Shown here: positions 16,801 to 25,568 of the stretch, one piece after another
Numbering within the stretch: the stretch's first letter is position 1
Layout: each line of letters starts with the position of its first letter
Source: Alistipes senegalensis
Lineage (GTDB): Bacteria > Pseudomonadota > Gammaproteobacteria > Burkholderiales > Burkholderiaceae_D
Length of the DNA stretch: 61,622 nt
Assembly: GCA_023664945.1 (NCBI GenBank)
Contig: JAMPER010000001.1
Span: 716,073 to 777,694 of the forward strand
Direction of reading: 5' to 3'
The notes under the pieces: model-generated
Databases searched by the model: none
What the model was told of the DNA's origin: nothing
Seen by the model: the letters and a program-made list of their open reading frames with translations, nothing else
Program-made: the position numbers and the translations under genes

Positions 16801-19800
16801 AATGCGCGGAATACCATCTGTTGTTACGTCATCCTGGTTCTCTTTAACGCACATCATTTCCATGAAATGGTCTGAGCCGCGGATACCGAGGCAGGTATCG
16901 TTTACGCGCTCATGGCCGACTGCCAGAGAAAGCATGGAGTAAATTTCCAGCGGGCTGTTGGTAATCGGCGTTGCTGTCAGCACCAATACGCCGTCTTTCA
17001 GTTCAGACTTGCCGCGGATAAACCATGCCTTTGCCTGTGCATCAATGCCGCGTTTGGACGCAGGCGCAAGAGACAGATATTTTGCACCCTTGAAATCCAC
17101 GGTTTGCGAGGAGTTTTTATACATATGCCCCTCGTCAAACACCAGGCTGTCAATACCCATGTCTTCCAGATACGGCGCTCCGCCTTTTTTATCTGAAAGA
17201 ATAGCCAAAAGGCTGGCCTGCTTGCCTTTATTCCTTTCATCTTTTTTCTTATCCTCGCTTTCGGCAAAGCTGGCGTCTACGCTTCGCATAAACTGTTCGT
17301 AATCACCGACAGTGCTATCTCTCAGCTTGATGCGTTCGAAAGCCTCCATCGTCATGAAAATCTTGCTGTGGCGGTTTTCAAGCACCTTATTCAGGTCTTC
17401 ATCGAAGTTGGCAGAACGTACTGCTGCTTTGCCGTTTTTATCCACGCGCAGGCCGACAAACAGACAGTCTTCGGTATTGGAATAGATGGCGCTGGCTTCT
17501 TTTTTCCAGTTGGAAAGCACGGAATTAGGCACCACAAAAGCGGTTTTCTTCTTGATACCGATGCTTTGCGCATATTGGACAGCGGCAAGCCCCTGGAAAG
17601 TCTTTCCAAGCCCGACGCCGTCGCCGTTGCCCCCGCCGAATTCACGCCCCATTTTGCGGACAAAGGCATTTTGGTAACCGTGCAGCTTAATTTCAGAATT
17701 TAACCCCGGGATAGACATGGGCGATTCATCATCAACTGCCTTAAACCGGAGTTTTTCAGGATCAGAGGCCGCTGCTTTAATGCGATCCATGATTTTCCGG
17801 TTCGCCTTTACCCATCCGTTAAACTGTTCGTTGCGCTGGTTCACCATATCGCGCAATTTCATCAGCGCGTCTTCATCGCTCATATCCAGCTTGATGCCGC
17901 CGAGCGTGATAGTGCCGTTTTTCATATAATCGCCGAAACGGTTCAGCAGCTTTTCATCGTCAGACAAATTGCTCCCGCGGACGTTAATATCGGCGTATTT
18001 CTTATTCCGCCTTTCGTCAAAAGCCTCGTAAGCAGAGCTGTCAACAAATCTCTTCAAAAACTCTACTTTTTCGTCAACCGTAACCAGCGGGCTGAAAAGA
18101 TTAAATCTCAGCTTCGATACGTCGATCTTTTCAACTCTTGCCTCAGCGTCCATTTTCTGGCGGAGCAGCTTCCCTTTAACTTTTTCGTCCGCCGCATTGG
18201 CAATATCGGCGTCAACCTTGCGGATAAAGTCGGCATACTTACCGATGTAATAATCATCGGCTTTCGTTACGCTCTTGCCGTCGCTTGATACGCACCAGCC
18301 GCTGTCACCGAACGGGTCAAAACTGTCGCCAAAGATTTTTTTAGCTTCTTCCAAGCTTACCCATTTCGATTTTGTGGTGTAGCGCAGCCCCTCGAAAGTC
18401 CCGTCAGCTGATACTTCAATAGACGGCATTTCCTGCACGTCGCCGCGCCAGACAGCAGAAAACGCTTTTTTCTTGTAATGACGCCCGATAAAATCAAGCC
18501 CCTCTCTCAAACTGCCGCCGATAGAGGACAGCCGTTTTTTGGCTGTTACCGCATGGCGCTGCATGGCATCTGACAAAGCCTTATATTCTTCAACGAAATT
18601 GACGGCCGGCGTTTCGTTTGAGCGCTCATCAAACACATACATTGCAGCCATGCCAATAACACCGGCATTCCAGTATTTTTCACGGTCGCCCGCTTTCTTG
18701 ATTTTTTTAAGTTCAGCAACCGCACCCCGCACCCATCCGGGTATTTCAATCGTCTGAGCCATGTCAGTCATGTATTGCGCAAAACCGGCAAGGCTCTTGT
18801 AATCCACCTTGTTTTCAAAAGCGCTGTAAGGATTGGCAAGTCGGCCAAGCAGATCTGCCATATCCTCATCTTTTTTGGGTTTTCCCAGCGCAACCCAGCG
18901 TCCGTCCTGCATTTGCAGTGTCTGCCCTGCCTGGACAATCGTGTCGCCGTCCTTGTAGATAATCGGCATGGTTTCCGATGCGCCAAGCAATTCCCATTTC
19001 ACGCGGGAATCAGGGAATTTCCTGATCATCTGCGCGATTTCGGCTATCGGTTTTGTGGTGATAACCCGGTCAACATCGCGGAATTTGTCCGGGTCTTTCG
19101 GCACAAATTCACCTAAAACAAAGCGCTTGCCATCTGTATCAAAATAACGCCCATCAATAAAGTCATCCCACAAAACATTGGCTTCTCTCAGAGTTTCAGG
19201 AGATTGCCCGCGCAATTCCTCGATTTTTTCCTGCGTATCTTTGCTGTATTTGCGGAAAGCGATAACGTCGGTCATGGTGTCAGCATTTGCCGTTCCAAAT
19301 ACCGCGTTTGGCAAGCGGTAAGCTCCAAGAAACTCGGCCATATAGCAGCTCTTCCTGCGCAAATCTTCTTCTTTGCCACCCTTGCCGGAAACGCATCTTG
19401 GCGGCGTAATGAATATTGCCAGCCCGCCCTGTCTTAATTTTTCCAGAGAACGCAAAATAAAGTAGTTTTGCAGCGGTTCTTCCTGATAACGCTGGTCATC
19501 AAGATAGTTTTTGCCACGGTCTGCTTTTCCACCAAACGGGACGTTGGTGATCACTGCGTCATACTGCTCATCCGGCGTTGCCGCAGCCACTTTCTCAAAA
19601 TTGGAAATCACCGCGTTGTAACCTGTGCCTCCGTTAACCAGCTGATTGATACGTCCAGATGTTTCATTCAGTTCAACAGCGTCAATAGCCGCATTCAGCG
19701 GCGCTGTTGCTCCAAAAATACCCACACCTGCGCAAGGGTCAAGCACTTTTCCGCCTGTGAATCCAAGCTCACCCATCAGATTCCAAAGGCCCTCTGCGAT

Positions 19801-20286
19801 CGGCTTCGGCGTGTAATATTCGTATGCGCTGCCCTTTTTGCCGTCTGCACCGACCAGCGCCCCGCCTGTGCCGGAATATTTCGCCAGCACCGTTTTCTGT
19901 TCATCGGTCAAACTGTCCGGGTTAACCTCGCCTGCGTCAATGATGTCCAGAAGTTTCATTGCCTCCGCATTGTCACGCTTTCTTTGCGATAGTTTGCGGT
20001 TCGGGTCAAATTCGTAATACTGCGAAGTCTTGATGCGGGGAGAAAGCTGTGCCTCATCGGCGGCTTCAGGCCGCTCGTTTTCAACAGCGTTTTCAGCCTC
20101 GTCTGCCTTTGATGCGCCAAGCGAAAGGCGAATCTGGTTTGCCCTAGCAGCCAGTCTCAGTCGTTCAACCGCACCTCCAGCATTGCCGAGTTCTGCCTTG
20201 ATCCGTGCCAGCTCGCCAACCAGTTTCAGCCGTTCCAGTACGCGGTTGCTCCCCGTGGCTTTATCTAAAACGATACTGTCAAACAT
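13843..20286 (-). CDS. giant DarB-like polyvalent protein: adenine methylase + SNF2-type helicase
   Basis: 2147 residues. An N-terminal helical region is followed by an N6-adenine methylase: motif I LDPCAGVGIFG (about 181-191) and motif IV TNVPFGG (about 247-253, a variant of NPPY). An SNF2/DEAD-like ATPase follows, with Walker A GDGVGLGKT (about 887) and a VFDEGH box (about 1048), then a helicase-C domain with QRNGRGVRQG (about 1510). A C-terminal LPD-like tail ends the protein. This is the architecture of P1 DarB/DdrB and related polyvalent proteins, packaged with phage DNA to block type I restriction after entry. All key motifs look intact. Confidence 0.85.
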   Translation of the reverse strand: MFDSIVLDKATGSNRVLERLKLVGELARIKAELGNAGGAVERLRLAARANQIRLSLGASKADEAENAVENERPEAADEAQLSPRIKTSQYYEFDPNRKLSQRKRDNAEAMKLLDIIDAGEVNPDSLTDEQKTVLAKYSGTGGALVGADGKKGSAYEYYTPKPIAEGLWNLMGELGFTGGKVLDPCAGVGIFGATAPLNAAIDAVELNETSGRINQLVNGGTGYNAVISNFEKVAAATPDEQYDAVITNVPFGGKADRGKNYLDDQRYQEEPLQNYFILRSLEKLRQGGLAIFITPPRCVSGKGGKEEDLRRKSCYMAEFLGAYRLPNAVFGTANADTMTDVIAFRKYSKDTQEKIEELRGQSPETLREANVLWDDFIDGRYFDTDGKRFVLGEFVPKDPDKFRDVDRVITTKPIAEIAQMIRKFPDSRVKWELLGASETMPIIYKDGDTIVQAGQTLQMQDGRWVALGKPKKDEDMADLLGRLANPYSAFENKVDYKSLAGFAQYMTDMAQTIEIPGWVRGAVAELKKIKKAGDREKYWNAGVIGMAAMYVFDERSNETPAVNFVEEYKALSDAMQRHAVTAKKRLSSIGGSLREGLDFIGRHYKKKAFSAVWRGDVQEMPSIEVSADGTFEGLRYTTKSKWVSLEEAKKIFGDSFDPFGDSGWCVSSDGKSVTKADDYYIGKYADFIRKVDADIANAADEKVKGKLLRQKMDAEARVEKIDVSKLRFNLFSPLVTVDEKVEFLKRFVDSSAYEAFDERRNKKYADINVRGSNLSDDEKLLNRFGDYMKNGTITLGGIKLDMSDEDALMKLRDMVNQRNEQFNGWVKANRKIMDRIKAAASDPEKLRFKAVDDESPMSIPGLNSEIKLHGYQNAFVRKMGREFGGGNGDGVGLGKTFQGLAAVQYAQSIGIKKKTAFVVPNSVLSNWKKEASAIYSNTEDCLFVGLRVDKNGKAAVRSANFDEDLNKVLENRHSKIFMTMEAFERIKLRDSTVGDYEQFMRSVDASFAESEDKKKDERNKGKQASLLAILSDKKGGAPYLEDMGIDSLVFDEGHMYKNSSQTVDFKGAKYLSLAPASKRGIDAQAKAWFIRGKSELKDGVLVLTATPITNSPLEIYSMLSLAVGHERVNDTCLGIRGSDHFMEMMCVKENQDDVTTDGIPRITDVFTGLDNTDVLRKAIGDVYTARTAQSVGAQIVAPEKEEKATRVTLPPAVVDQLKRYKGAFRYAIDELMKKPNRGNKEDYEWVAEHFGEDIKLIGHPFNLINKMTYLIADPELDSRATFYNFIKPQKDKAEAAIRQFNAKRFIEKRPRPGPMTEESAIVGSELIKDAGTGREVEIKKIAVQARIISEGSIAVDSMDPDVQTAFEKIADSLGLDLDVSVPPKLAAMLENFKDEMANPRGIGSDGKKLPIVKQIIFCDILPLHNKIKRLLAKRAGVSSGKVAIVTGKTNDSPEEIQAVQDGFNASGSDNKYQVIIANEKAEVGINLQKGTQAIHHLTIGWTPDSLEQRNGRGVRQGNMTARINVYYYDAEGTFDEAKRTMVNKKSEWIEKVMDVNGIGRVDVDSCIDNEKLQMLANCIGDDDAIKKAQEEGAAAEAEKRAENNRFNQRTNLETIVAQKRFLELNKTALPLLSTRISTLFAKENEAAKLKARVEKPDQKLNESAIRNYKNQLEVIQDEINEKRKQIEQSIVVTESYWEPGTGSVEKPVNLGRFFDYIRQKNESARNARQKVNAGDVEKMVTESYGRFTFNVSEGSPIYNDWQYEVDVAKGMIEENQASFTQSADAEGAYPANIAEAIVNKEGRMFEGKPLVKGTFFLKDGVLAIADSLFGRNGPDAKGYILNNGELLARRFNTEDIKTAEFICPGMDGYDACITKAAEIEDMLAEKGRVENVFSEIIPEVAQRRKTEIMAAYSYSYRLPAPYFPYVFRPEGIENSEVKRKISDEQKKIISGHDTRRGVFIVKSDVEVVKGQSGMTDEELIGLRDYAAAHNMKLTSGDFEYRPDLYKLIERSIVLADLKAAIAGGTNSEIMEQALAFVKNSTPWFDWASSDFGYDDLPWGLKSAAAEAAKESGASDTQLDPEKPVGITGRTRDWFRSIKAAASFVGSPCLWDSDNKVWNVRRKAWDKLVESYKSAARELYLVDATKRF

Positions 20287-20301
20287 CTCATTACCCTTTC
20301 A

Positions 20302-23007
20302 TTAAAGATTCGATGTAGCGGCCAGCATGGCATTCTGGTATGCGCTGACAGCCAGCTCAAACAGGTTCACCATGTCCTCATCGTCCTGGTTTCGGTTAAA
20401 AGCGGCCTCAAGTGCATCGGCTAATTCCGGCGACAAAATATCCGCAACTGTTCCATTAATGACCGATTGAAATAGGGCACGGTCGGCTTCTTTCTGCGCG
20501 TCAGATACCTCTTCCTCTTTCCCCTCTTCATCCACCAGCTCATCAGCTTCTTCGCCAACAATAAACATATTGAGTACCTTTCTCTCGCCGCTTACCGCAT
20601 CAAAAACCGCGTCCGGCACAAAGTCTTCAAAGGCCGCACTGTCCAGCGCCTTATTTCCATCTGCGTTTTGACCCATTGCTTCATCTCCGCTATACTGGAT
20701 AGCAAGAGGTGAACCCTCCAGGCAGGCGCGTGAGGCCAGTTCAGAGTAGAATAGGAGCGCGTCGGCTGCAGGAAAGGCGCTATCCAGCGCCTTTCCTGTT
20801 TGGCGGTCAACCAAAAAGTCATAGTGGTACGAACCAGAAGCATCCTTTTCCACCAGCACTTTTACCAGCACCGGATCTCCGTTTATCGCCACCTTGCAAT
20901 CCAGCGTGAAATAACCCTCGATGCCAGGCTTTGTTTCCTGTTTGTAGTTTTCTTCCCATGACTTGGCATAGGCATTTTGGAAAATCTCGCGAATGCCGGC
21001 CACAAGCTTCAACTTGTCCGGGTTTCCGCTGAATTGTTCAACTTCACGGATTCCTCTTCCTCGGATATAAACCTTGCTGCCAAGAATCGGGCAGTCCATC
21101 CCGCGGCTTTTATCAGCCTGCATTTCGTCACGCATGAATTTCATACGCTCAATGGCCGCTTGGCGAAGCTGTTTCTTACCCTCCTCCGTATCAGGGAAAA
21201 CGCCAAGCTCATTACCGCTCAAATTCACCGGCTTCGCATCGAAATAAGCCAGGGTTTTTTCAAGCGTGCCGAAGTATTTTTTACCCAGTCTCAAAAATTC
21301 ATAAATATGCTTCAGGTACGGCATCAGTTTTCGCTGATATTTCGGCCAGTAAAAACTGCCTCCGTCCCCATGCCACGCCACAACCGGACGAGAAACCACG
21401 CCATGTTTGTGCATGTCAAAATCGGCTCCCTTTTCAAGCTTATGCCTCAGCAAATCCTGTGCGGTTTTACCGATTGCATAGCGCATTCCGCCCATTTGAT
21501 GCCACGCAGCGTCCAAAGCCCGCATTTCGCTGATGCGCAAATTCCTGGCCTGTAGGCTTTCTTCAAGTTTCTTGGCTCTGGCATCCATTTCCGCCCGTTT
21601 CTCAGGCGTAATGCCGGCCCACTCATCTATTTGCAACAGGCGGTCTTTCTGGTTTTTGGCCAGTTTGATGCACGTTGCATGTTCAAAAACATTTGCGCTT
21701 GCCTTGTTGCTGTTTGATCTCAGTATGTCCCACACTCTATCCGCGTCCTTGTTTTCGATAGCAGTCACAATTGGTGGGATTCGGCCTTCAAGATCAATGC
21801 CTTCCTTGTGGAACATTGCCGCCGCAACGTCAGCCAGCGGACTATCCTTTGTCAACGCGGCAACTTCTTCTTTCCCTTTCGCGGTAATGATTTTTTTGGC
21901 AATGTTTCTGATATTCCTGATGACAGTCTCGGAAGATTCGCTGACAGCCAGCCACGCTTTACCCTCTTCGCTGTTTTTGCGAATACCGTCCAGCCTCCAG
22001 TCCCACGGGGCCAACCCCAAACTTTCAGCGGCTTTGCCGATAATCTCCTTGATGCACTTGTCTTGCACAGCTCTCAGCTTGAAGATTTCCTCTTCTGCCG
22101 ACTGTTTGCTTGTAATACCGTCCCAATTCACACCAGAGACAGCGGCATTGAGCAAAGCGGCTGCGTCGCCAAGCGCTGCCTTGTAGGCATCAAACGATGG
22201 TTCAGAAGCCGGCTGATCAGCAGTGTTTCCTGCCGCACTATTCCCTGTTTCGGAAGTGCCTTTGGGAGGTTCAGGCTCTGCCGGTTTTTCAGCTACGGGC
22301 GCTTCGGCAGCTTTAGCCGCGTCTTCTGCTTCCCTGCGTTTTCTGTCTTCAGATTCAATCTTTTCAACCTCCAGCTCGTGATTGGCTTTTTCAAGCTCTT
22401 TTTCCAGCAAGGCAACTTCATCTTTCAACTCCTGGATGGCTTTCATCCTTTCGGCGCGTTTCGAGTTGGCGCGCTGGAAAGCCGTGCTATTTTTCTCTGC
22501 CAGCTTCATAATCCGGCGTGCAACTTCACGGATGTTTAAGTCAGTGCCTTTTTCAGGCGCAACCAGGATAGTTATATCTTTTTTGTTTAACAGCCATTTC
22601 CACGAAACAACTTCATCTGACGGCTGAATTTTTGCAGGAGTTGTGTCCGGGTTATGAAAGAAAATAGAGACTGTCTGCCCGTCTGACAGCTCAAAGATGG
22701 CGGCTACATTCGCTACGCCGCGTTGTTTGAACGGCTCAGTAAGGGTTATGGATAACGGCTTAACCTTATCGCCAGCCCGCTCCATGACGTCTTTCATGAT
22801 TTCCATCTTGCGGTTTAACTTCGCATATGGCGATACAAGCGCGTCAAAAGTTAAAACACCCTCTGAATCCTCAATAATGTCAGCCGCCGTTATCGCGTCC
22901 ATTATCAAACCCTCGCCGGCATCAGAGCGGCGAATGTCGTATAAAACTCGGTCAAGTGTGATACCTACGGGCATGGCATTGCCATCCCAATAAATTTTCT
23001 CTGGCAT
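20302..23007 (-). CDS. DarA-like polyvalent antirestriction protein
   Basis: About 901 residues. The ATG at 23007 is preferred because AAGGG lies six bases upstream; another ATG is two codons earlier. The N-terminal ~190 residues (ANVAAIFELSDGQTVSIFFH, then IMKLAEKNSTAFQRANSKRA) match the DarA-N domain also found at 23908-24426. A coiled coil (about 195-235) and a Pro/Glu-rich linker follow. Around 670-790 is an LPD3-like beta domain (AGIREIFQNAYAKS, YHYDFLVDRQTGKAL). It precedes the DarB-like gene by 15 bp. By analogy with P1, DarA-type proteins are head internal proteins needed for DarB packaging. Confidence 0.7.
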   Translation of the reverse strand: MPEKIYWDGNAMPVGITLDRVLYDIRRSDAGEGLIMDAITAADIIEDSEGVLTFDALVSPYAKLNRKMEIMKDVMERAGDKVKPLSITLTEPFKQRGVANVAAIFELSDGQTVSIFFHNPDTTPAKIQPSDEVVSWKWLLNKKDITILVAPEKGTDLNIREVARRIMKLAEKNSTAFQRANSKRAERMKAIQELKDEVALLEKELEKANHELEVEKIESEDRKRREAEDAAKAAEAPVAEKPAEPEPPKGTSETGNSAAGNTADQPASEPSFDAYKAALGDAAALLNAAVSGVNWDGITSKQSAEEEIFKLRAVQDKCIKEIIGKAAESLGLAPWDWRLDGIRKNSEEGKAWLAVSESSETVIRNIRNIAKKIITAKGKEEVAALTKDSPLADVAAAMFHKEGIDLEGRIPPIVTAIENKDADRVWDILRSNSNKASANVFEHATCIKLAKNQKDRLLQIDEWAGITPEKRAEMDARAKKLEESLQARNLRISEMRALDAAWHQMGGMRYAIGKTAQDLLRHKLEKGADFDMHKHGVVSRPVVAWHGDGGSFYWPKYQRKLMPYLKHIYEFLRLGKKYFGTLEKTLAYFDAKPVNLSGNELGVFPDTEEGKKQLRQAAIERMKFMRDEMQADKSRGMDCPILGSKVYIRGRGIREVEQFSGNPDKLKLVAGIREIFQNAYAKSWEENYKQETKPGIEGYFTLDCKVAINGDPVLVKVLVEKDASGSYHYDFLVDRQTGKALDSAFPAADALLFYSELASRACLEGSPLAIQYSGDEAMGQNADGNKALDSAAFEDFVPDAVFDAVSGERKVLNMFIVGEEADELVDEEGKEEEVSDAQKEADRALFQSVINGTVADILSPELADALEAAFNRNQDDEDMVNLFELAVSAYQNAMLAATSNL

Positions 23008-23094
23008 GTTCATCCCTTAACGGAAGTAAGTCATGCCGAAAATGGTATGGCCTCTCATGAAGGTAAAACGCCATGTTTTTCCGATTCCCGGCAT

Positions 23095-23119
23095 CAAAAA
23101 AGCCACCCAGCAGGATGGC
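23095..23119 (-). terminator. intrinsic terminator after the short LPD3-like gene
   Basis: On the minus strand a GCCATCC-TGCT-GGGTGGC hairpin (23119-23102) is followed by seven T's (23101-23095). It separates the 24.4-23.1 kb genes from the large DarA/DarB-like genes, which must have their own promoter or rely on read-through. Confidence 0.75.
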
Positions 23120-23143
23120 TTCTTGTGTATTGTTTGGCTGGCA

Positions 23144-23662
23144 TTAACCAAGAATCCGTATGCCGATTACTTCCAGCTTGACGGGAACGAAAGCACCAGT
23201 TAAACTGTCTTCAAGTGGTCGGGTTACTGTATCCAGCGTATAAAATATCGCCGAATCCTCCGAGGATGGTAATAGAACAGAATCCAGACCGCTTTTTCTT
23301 TTTTCTGCATTCTTTATCAGCCATTCGAGTTTTTTTCGAAACGAAGAAACCCCCTCCATATTGACCGAATAGGCGTGTACCTTGCCTTTCACGTCTTCTC
23401 CAATATCAACAGCAACCAATTTTTTACCACTTGGCGTTGAGACACGCTTTATTTTTGTGTGAAATGCTACTTGGGGCAAATGGTCTCTCTCCACTTTACG
23501 CCCGGCATATTCCCCTGATGCAATGACTTCCGGAGCAGCCGCTATGGCATCAAGTATCAAGGCAGACTCTCCTCCGAATTTTCGGAATTCTTCTCTTCCT
23601 TTTACGTCAAATTCCACTCGCGCCGGTATCATTTTCCCGCCCATTTCAAGCCAGGTATCCAC
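23144..23662 (-). CDS. LPD3-like polyvalent-associated protein with no clear start
   Basis: From a GTG at 23662 the product is 172 residues: MIPARVEFDVKGREEFRKFG, then ALILDAIAAAPEVIASGEYA and VAVDIGEDVKGKVHAYSVN. This recalls LPD3-type domains of polyvalent phage proteins. Coding-like sequence continues upstream to 23929 in the same frame (DQPRDELGRFAKDDDREGFH, another 'PRDxxGRF' linker) but contains no ATG or TTG. The upstream frame overlaps the end of the DarA-N gene in the -1 frame. The real gene is therefore N-terminally truncated, fused by frameshift, or starts at a rare codon. Confidence 0.55.
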   Translation of the reverse strand: MDTWLEMGGKMIPARVEFDVKGREEFRKFGGESALILDAIAAAPEVIASGEYAGRKVERDHLPQVAFHTKIKRVSTPSGKKLVAVDIGEDVKGKVHAYSVNMEGVSSFRKKLEWLIKNAEKRKSGLDSVLLPSSEDSAIFYTLDTVTRPLEDSLTGAFVPVKLEVIGIRILG

Positions 23663-23907
23663 ATGGCCGCCTCGTAACTCGTTGTCATAGTAATCAACAA
23701 TCGCTCTTCTTACGTTGCCATTGACTTCCTTCAGGTACTGCGCCGGGGTTTTAGTTTGCGTCCTTTCAAGCAGGTTCTTTCCGGTATTGGGGAAAGTTTT
23801 CTGCCCGGAAAATTTCTTACTGTCCGCGTGAAAACCTTCCCGATCATCATCCTTTGCAAACCGCCCGAGTTCATCCCTCGGCTGGTCTATTGAATCTAAT
23901 GCGGACT

Positions 23908-24426
23908 CTACACAGGCTCCGTAGCGGTTTCACCATCGGGCGTTTCTGCCTTTTTCAAGTCCGCAATCTCCTTTCGCACCCGCTCGATCTCGCCTTTCAG
24001 CTCATCGCGTCTCTGCGTCAGTTTCTGCTGCATCGTGACAGAGGATGTAACAGCGCCTTTCGGCAATTCGGCTTTGGCCTTAACCATCGCCTGCTTTTTC
24101 TGGAATTTCGCCCGGCCTGCTTCCATTGCCTTAACGATTTCAGCAATGGCTTTTGCGTGGTCATCCTGGTTTGTGATCGGCAGCACTTTGCCGTTTAGCT
24201 GCACCTGGAAAATATCGCCTGTCTGCTTGATGCGGAGCGTGACCTGCTGCGAATCGGCAAAAGTGAAAAACATTTCACGGTATGAGACGCCTGCCGACCG
24301 CTTGATTTTAGGCGGTATGTCATGGCTGATAATGTTTGCGCCTCCTCGCTTGAAGTAGTTTTGTACCTTTTTGAAAGCCTTGTCTTTGTCTGACAAATCC
24401 TCAAAGCTGAAAAGCAGGTTCTTCAT
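23908..24426 (-). CDS. stand-alone DarA N-terminal domain protein
   Basis: 172 residues. The DarA-N fold covers about 1-115: VSYREMFFTFADSQQVTLRI, KQTGDIFQVQLNGKVLPI, then HAKAIAEIVKAMEAGRAKFQ. A coiled coil follows (QQKLTQRRDELKGEIERVRK). In P1 this domain belongs to head-internal antirestriction proteins. The same domain heads the 901-residue protein at 20302-23007, so this is a paralogue. The upstream region 24427-24480 contains a CCTGCC/GGCAGG inverted repeat over a possible -10. Confidence 0.7.
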   Translation of the reverse strand: MKNLLFSFEDLSDKDKAFKKVQNYFKRGGANIISHDIPPKIKRSAGVSYREMFFTFADSQQVTLRIKQTGDIFQVQLNGKVLPITNQDDHAKAIAEIVKAMEAGRAKFQKKQAMVKAKAELPKGAVTSSVTMQQKLTQRRDELKGEIERVRKEIADLKKAETPDGETATEPV

Positions 24427-24524
24427 GGTGTCTCCCTAGTTGTATCCTGCCAGCATTATGTATAACGGCAGGAATCAACCAATGGCAGATTTTCCGTGAA
24501 TGTTCGCCTACTCTCTGGCGAACG

Positions 24525-24612
24525 TTGACAACCGCATAAGCTATTGGCATACTGAATATCTCTCTAAATTTCCAAGGCGGTAATCGCCCCTGTTAGTCTG
24601 GCGATTTTTTTT
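24525..24612 (+). promoter_or_regulatory. promoter and attenuator of RNA cassette 3
   Basis: -35 TTGACA (24525-24530), a 17-bp spacer, -10 CATACT (24548-24553). Then a TTCCAAGG site (24570-24577) identical to the downstream ribosome-binding region, a GGCG-GTAAT-CGCC hairpin (24576-24588), and a mutually exclusive intrinsic terminator AATCGCC...GGCGATT plus a T8 run (24582-24612). Confidence 0.7.
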
Positions 24613-24629
24613 ACGCCCATAGCTTTTTA

Positions 24630-24736
24630 CTGGTCGGGGTAGAGACCGGACATACAATACCCGTAAGGGGAAATCCGGACGCGGCAACCTTGGAAGCCGA
24701 GAGTGCGCCTGACCGCCCGCACAAAGGCGGCCTCTC
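24630..24736 (+). ncRNA. C4 antisense RNA-like element, cassette 3
   Basis: It has the same C4 core as cassettes 1 and 2 (CTGGTCGGGGTAGAGACCGG ... GCCCGCACAAAGGCGGCCTC), in the opposite orientation. The CGGC/GCCG hairpin carries the loop AACCTTGGAA. CCTTGGAA (24688-24695) is perfectly complementary to TTCCAAGG both in the attenuator (24570-24577) and at the ribosome-binding site of the BRO gene (24740-24747). Confidence 0.83.
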
Positions 24737-24754
24737 AATTTCCAAGGAATCTCT

Positions 24755-25549
24755 ATGTCTAATCTCGCCTTTCGCAATCTCATCTTTGACGCCCGTATCA
24801 TCAATCACACCGTTTATATCACGTCTGTACAACTCGCCGCTGCGCTGGGGTACTCGCGCCCGGAAGCTGTAACGAAGATTTTTAACCGAAATTCAGATGA
24901 ATTTTCTCCCGAAATGTCGCTTGCCCAATTTGGGCAAGCGGGGGTAGCGGGTGACAATATCCGCCTTTTCTCACTTCGTGGCGCTCATCTTATCGCCATG
25001 TTCTCCCGGACTCCTGTCGCAAAGGAATTCCGGCGCTGGGTACTTGATGTGCTGGACAAGGAAGTAAGCCAGACCTCCACAAACCTCCCTACCCTATGCG
25101 AAGACGACGCCATGTTCCTGATTAACATGGCAAGTGGTTGCCTAAAGAGGCTTGTGCCCGTAACAATCAATCCTGACGACTACGTCCTGAAAGCACCCGT
25201 TCCTCCTGATATACAGGCCGCACTGGATAATAAGGCACTAATGCTGGCTGCCGAAGCACACAAAATCATCCACCGGTATCTGCAAATGTCTATCGATTAT
25301 TCGTGTGCCATTGGACATCCGGAACGCTACATTGACAAGCCCGGTGCTATGGAAAAAATCGCCCAAACCACTTTGGAAATGGCGCTCACGCCACACAATG
25401 CCGATTTGTGCCTGGTAGAACGCTGGTCTGACTTCATTGCAGAAGCAGCGAAAAATTACGCTGATGCTGTCAAAGCCGGAATAGGCGACCTGAGGAAACG
25501 CGGTATCGTGATCGGCTTTATTCCTCAAAAAAGGCGCGCATCAAACTGA
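24755..25549 (+). CDS. BRO-family antirepressor
   Basis: 264 residues, the only plus-strand gene between 13 and 38 kb. The BRO-N domain (about 1-110) contains IINHTVYITSVQLAAALGYS, IRLFSLRGAHLIAMFSRTPV and AKEFRRWVLDVLDKE. The C-terminal half is helical (RYLQMSIDYSCAIGHPERYI). Translation starts at the ATG after CAAGGAATCTCT, where the CAAGG is the RNA-cassette target. The gene with its RNA cassette is inserted between the antirestriction block and the spike gene, convergent with the late genes. Confidence 0.78.
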   Translation: MSNLAFRNLIFDARIINHTVYITSVQLAAALGYSRPEAVTKIFNRNSDEFSPEMSLAQFGQAGVAGDNIRLFSLRGAHLIAMFSRTPVAKEFRRWVLDVLDKEVSQTSTNLPTLCEDDAMFLINMASGCLKRLVPVTINPDDYVLKAPVPPDIQAALDNKALMLAAEAHKIIHRYLQMSIDYSCAIGHPERYIDKPGAMEKIAQTTLEMALTPHNADLCLVERWSDFIAEAAKNYADAVKAGIGDLRKRGIVIGFIPQKRRASN

Positions 25550-25568
25550 CAATGAAAAAACTACTTTC

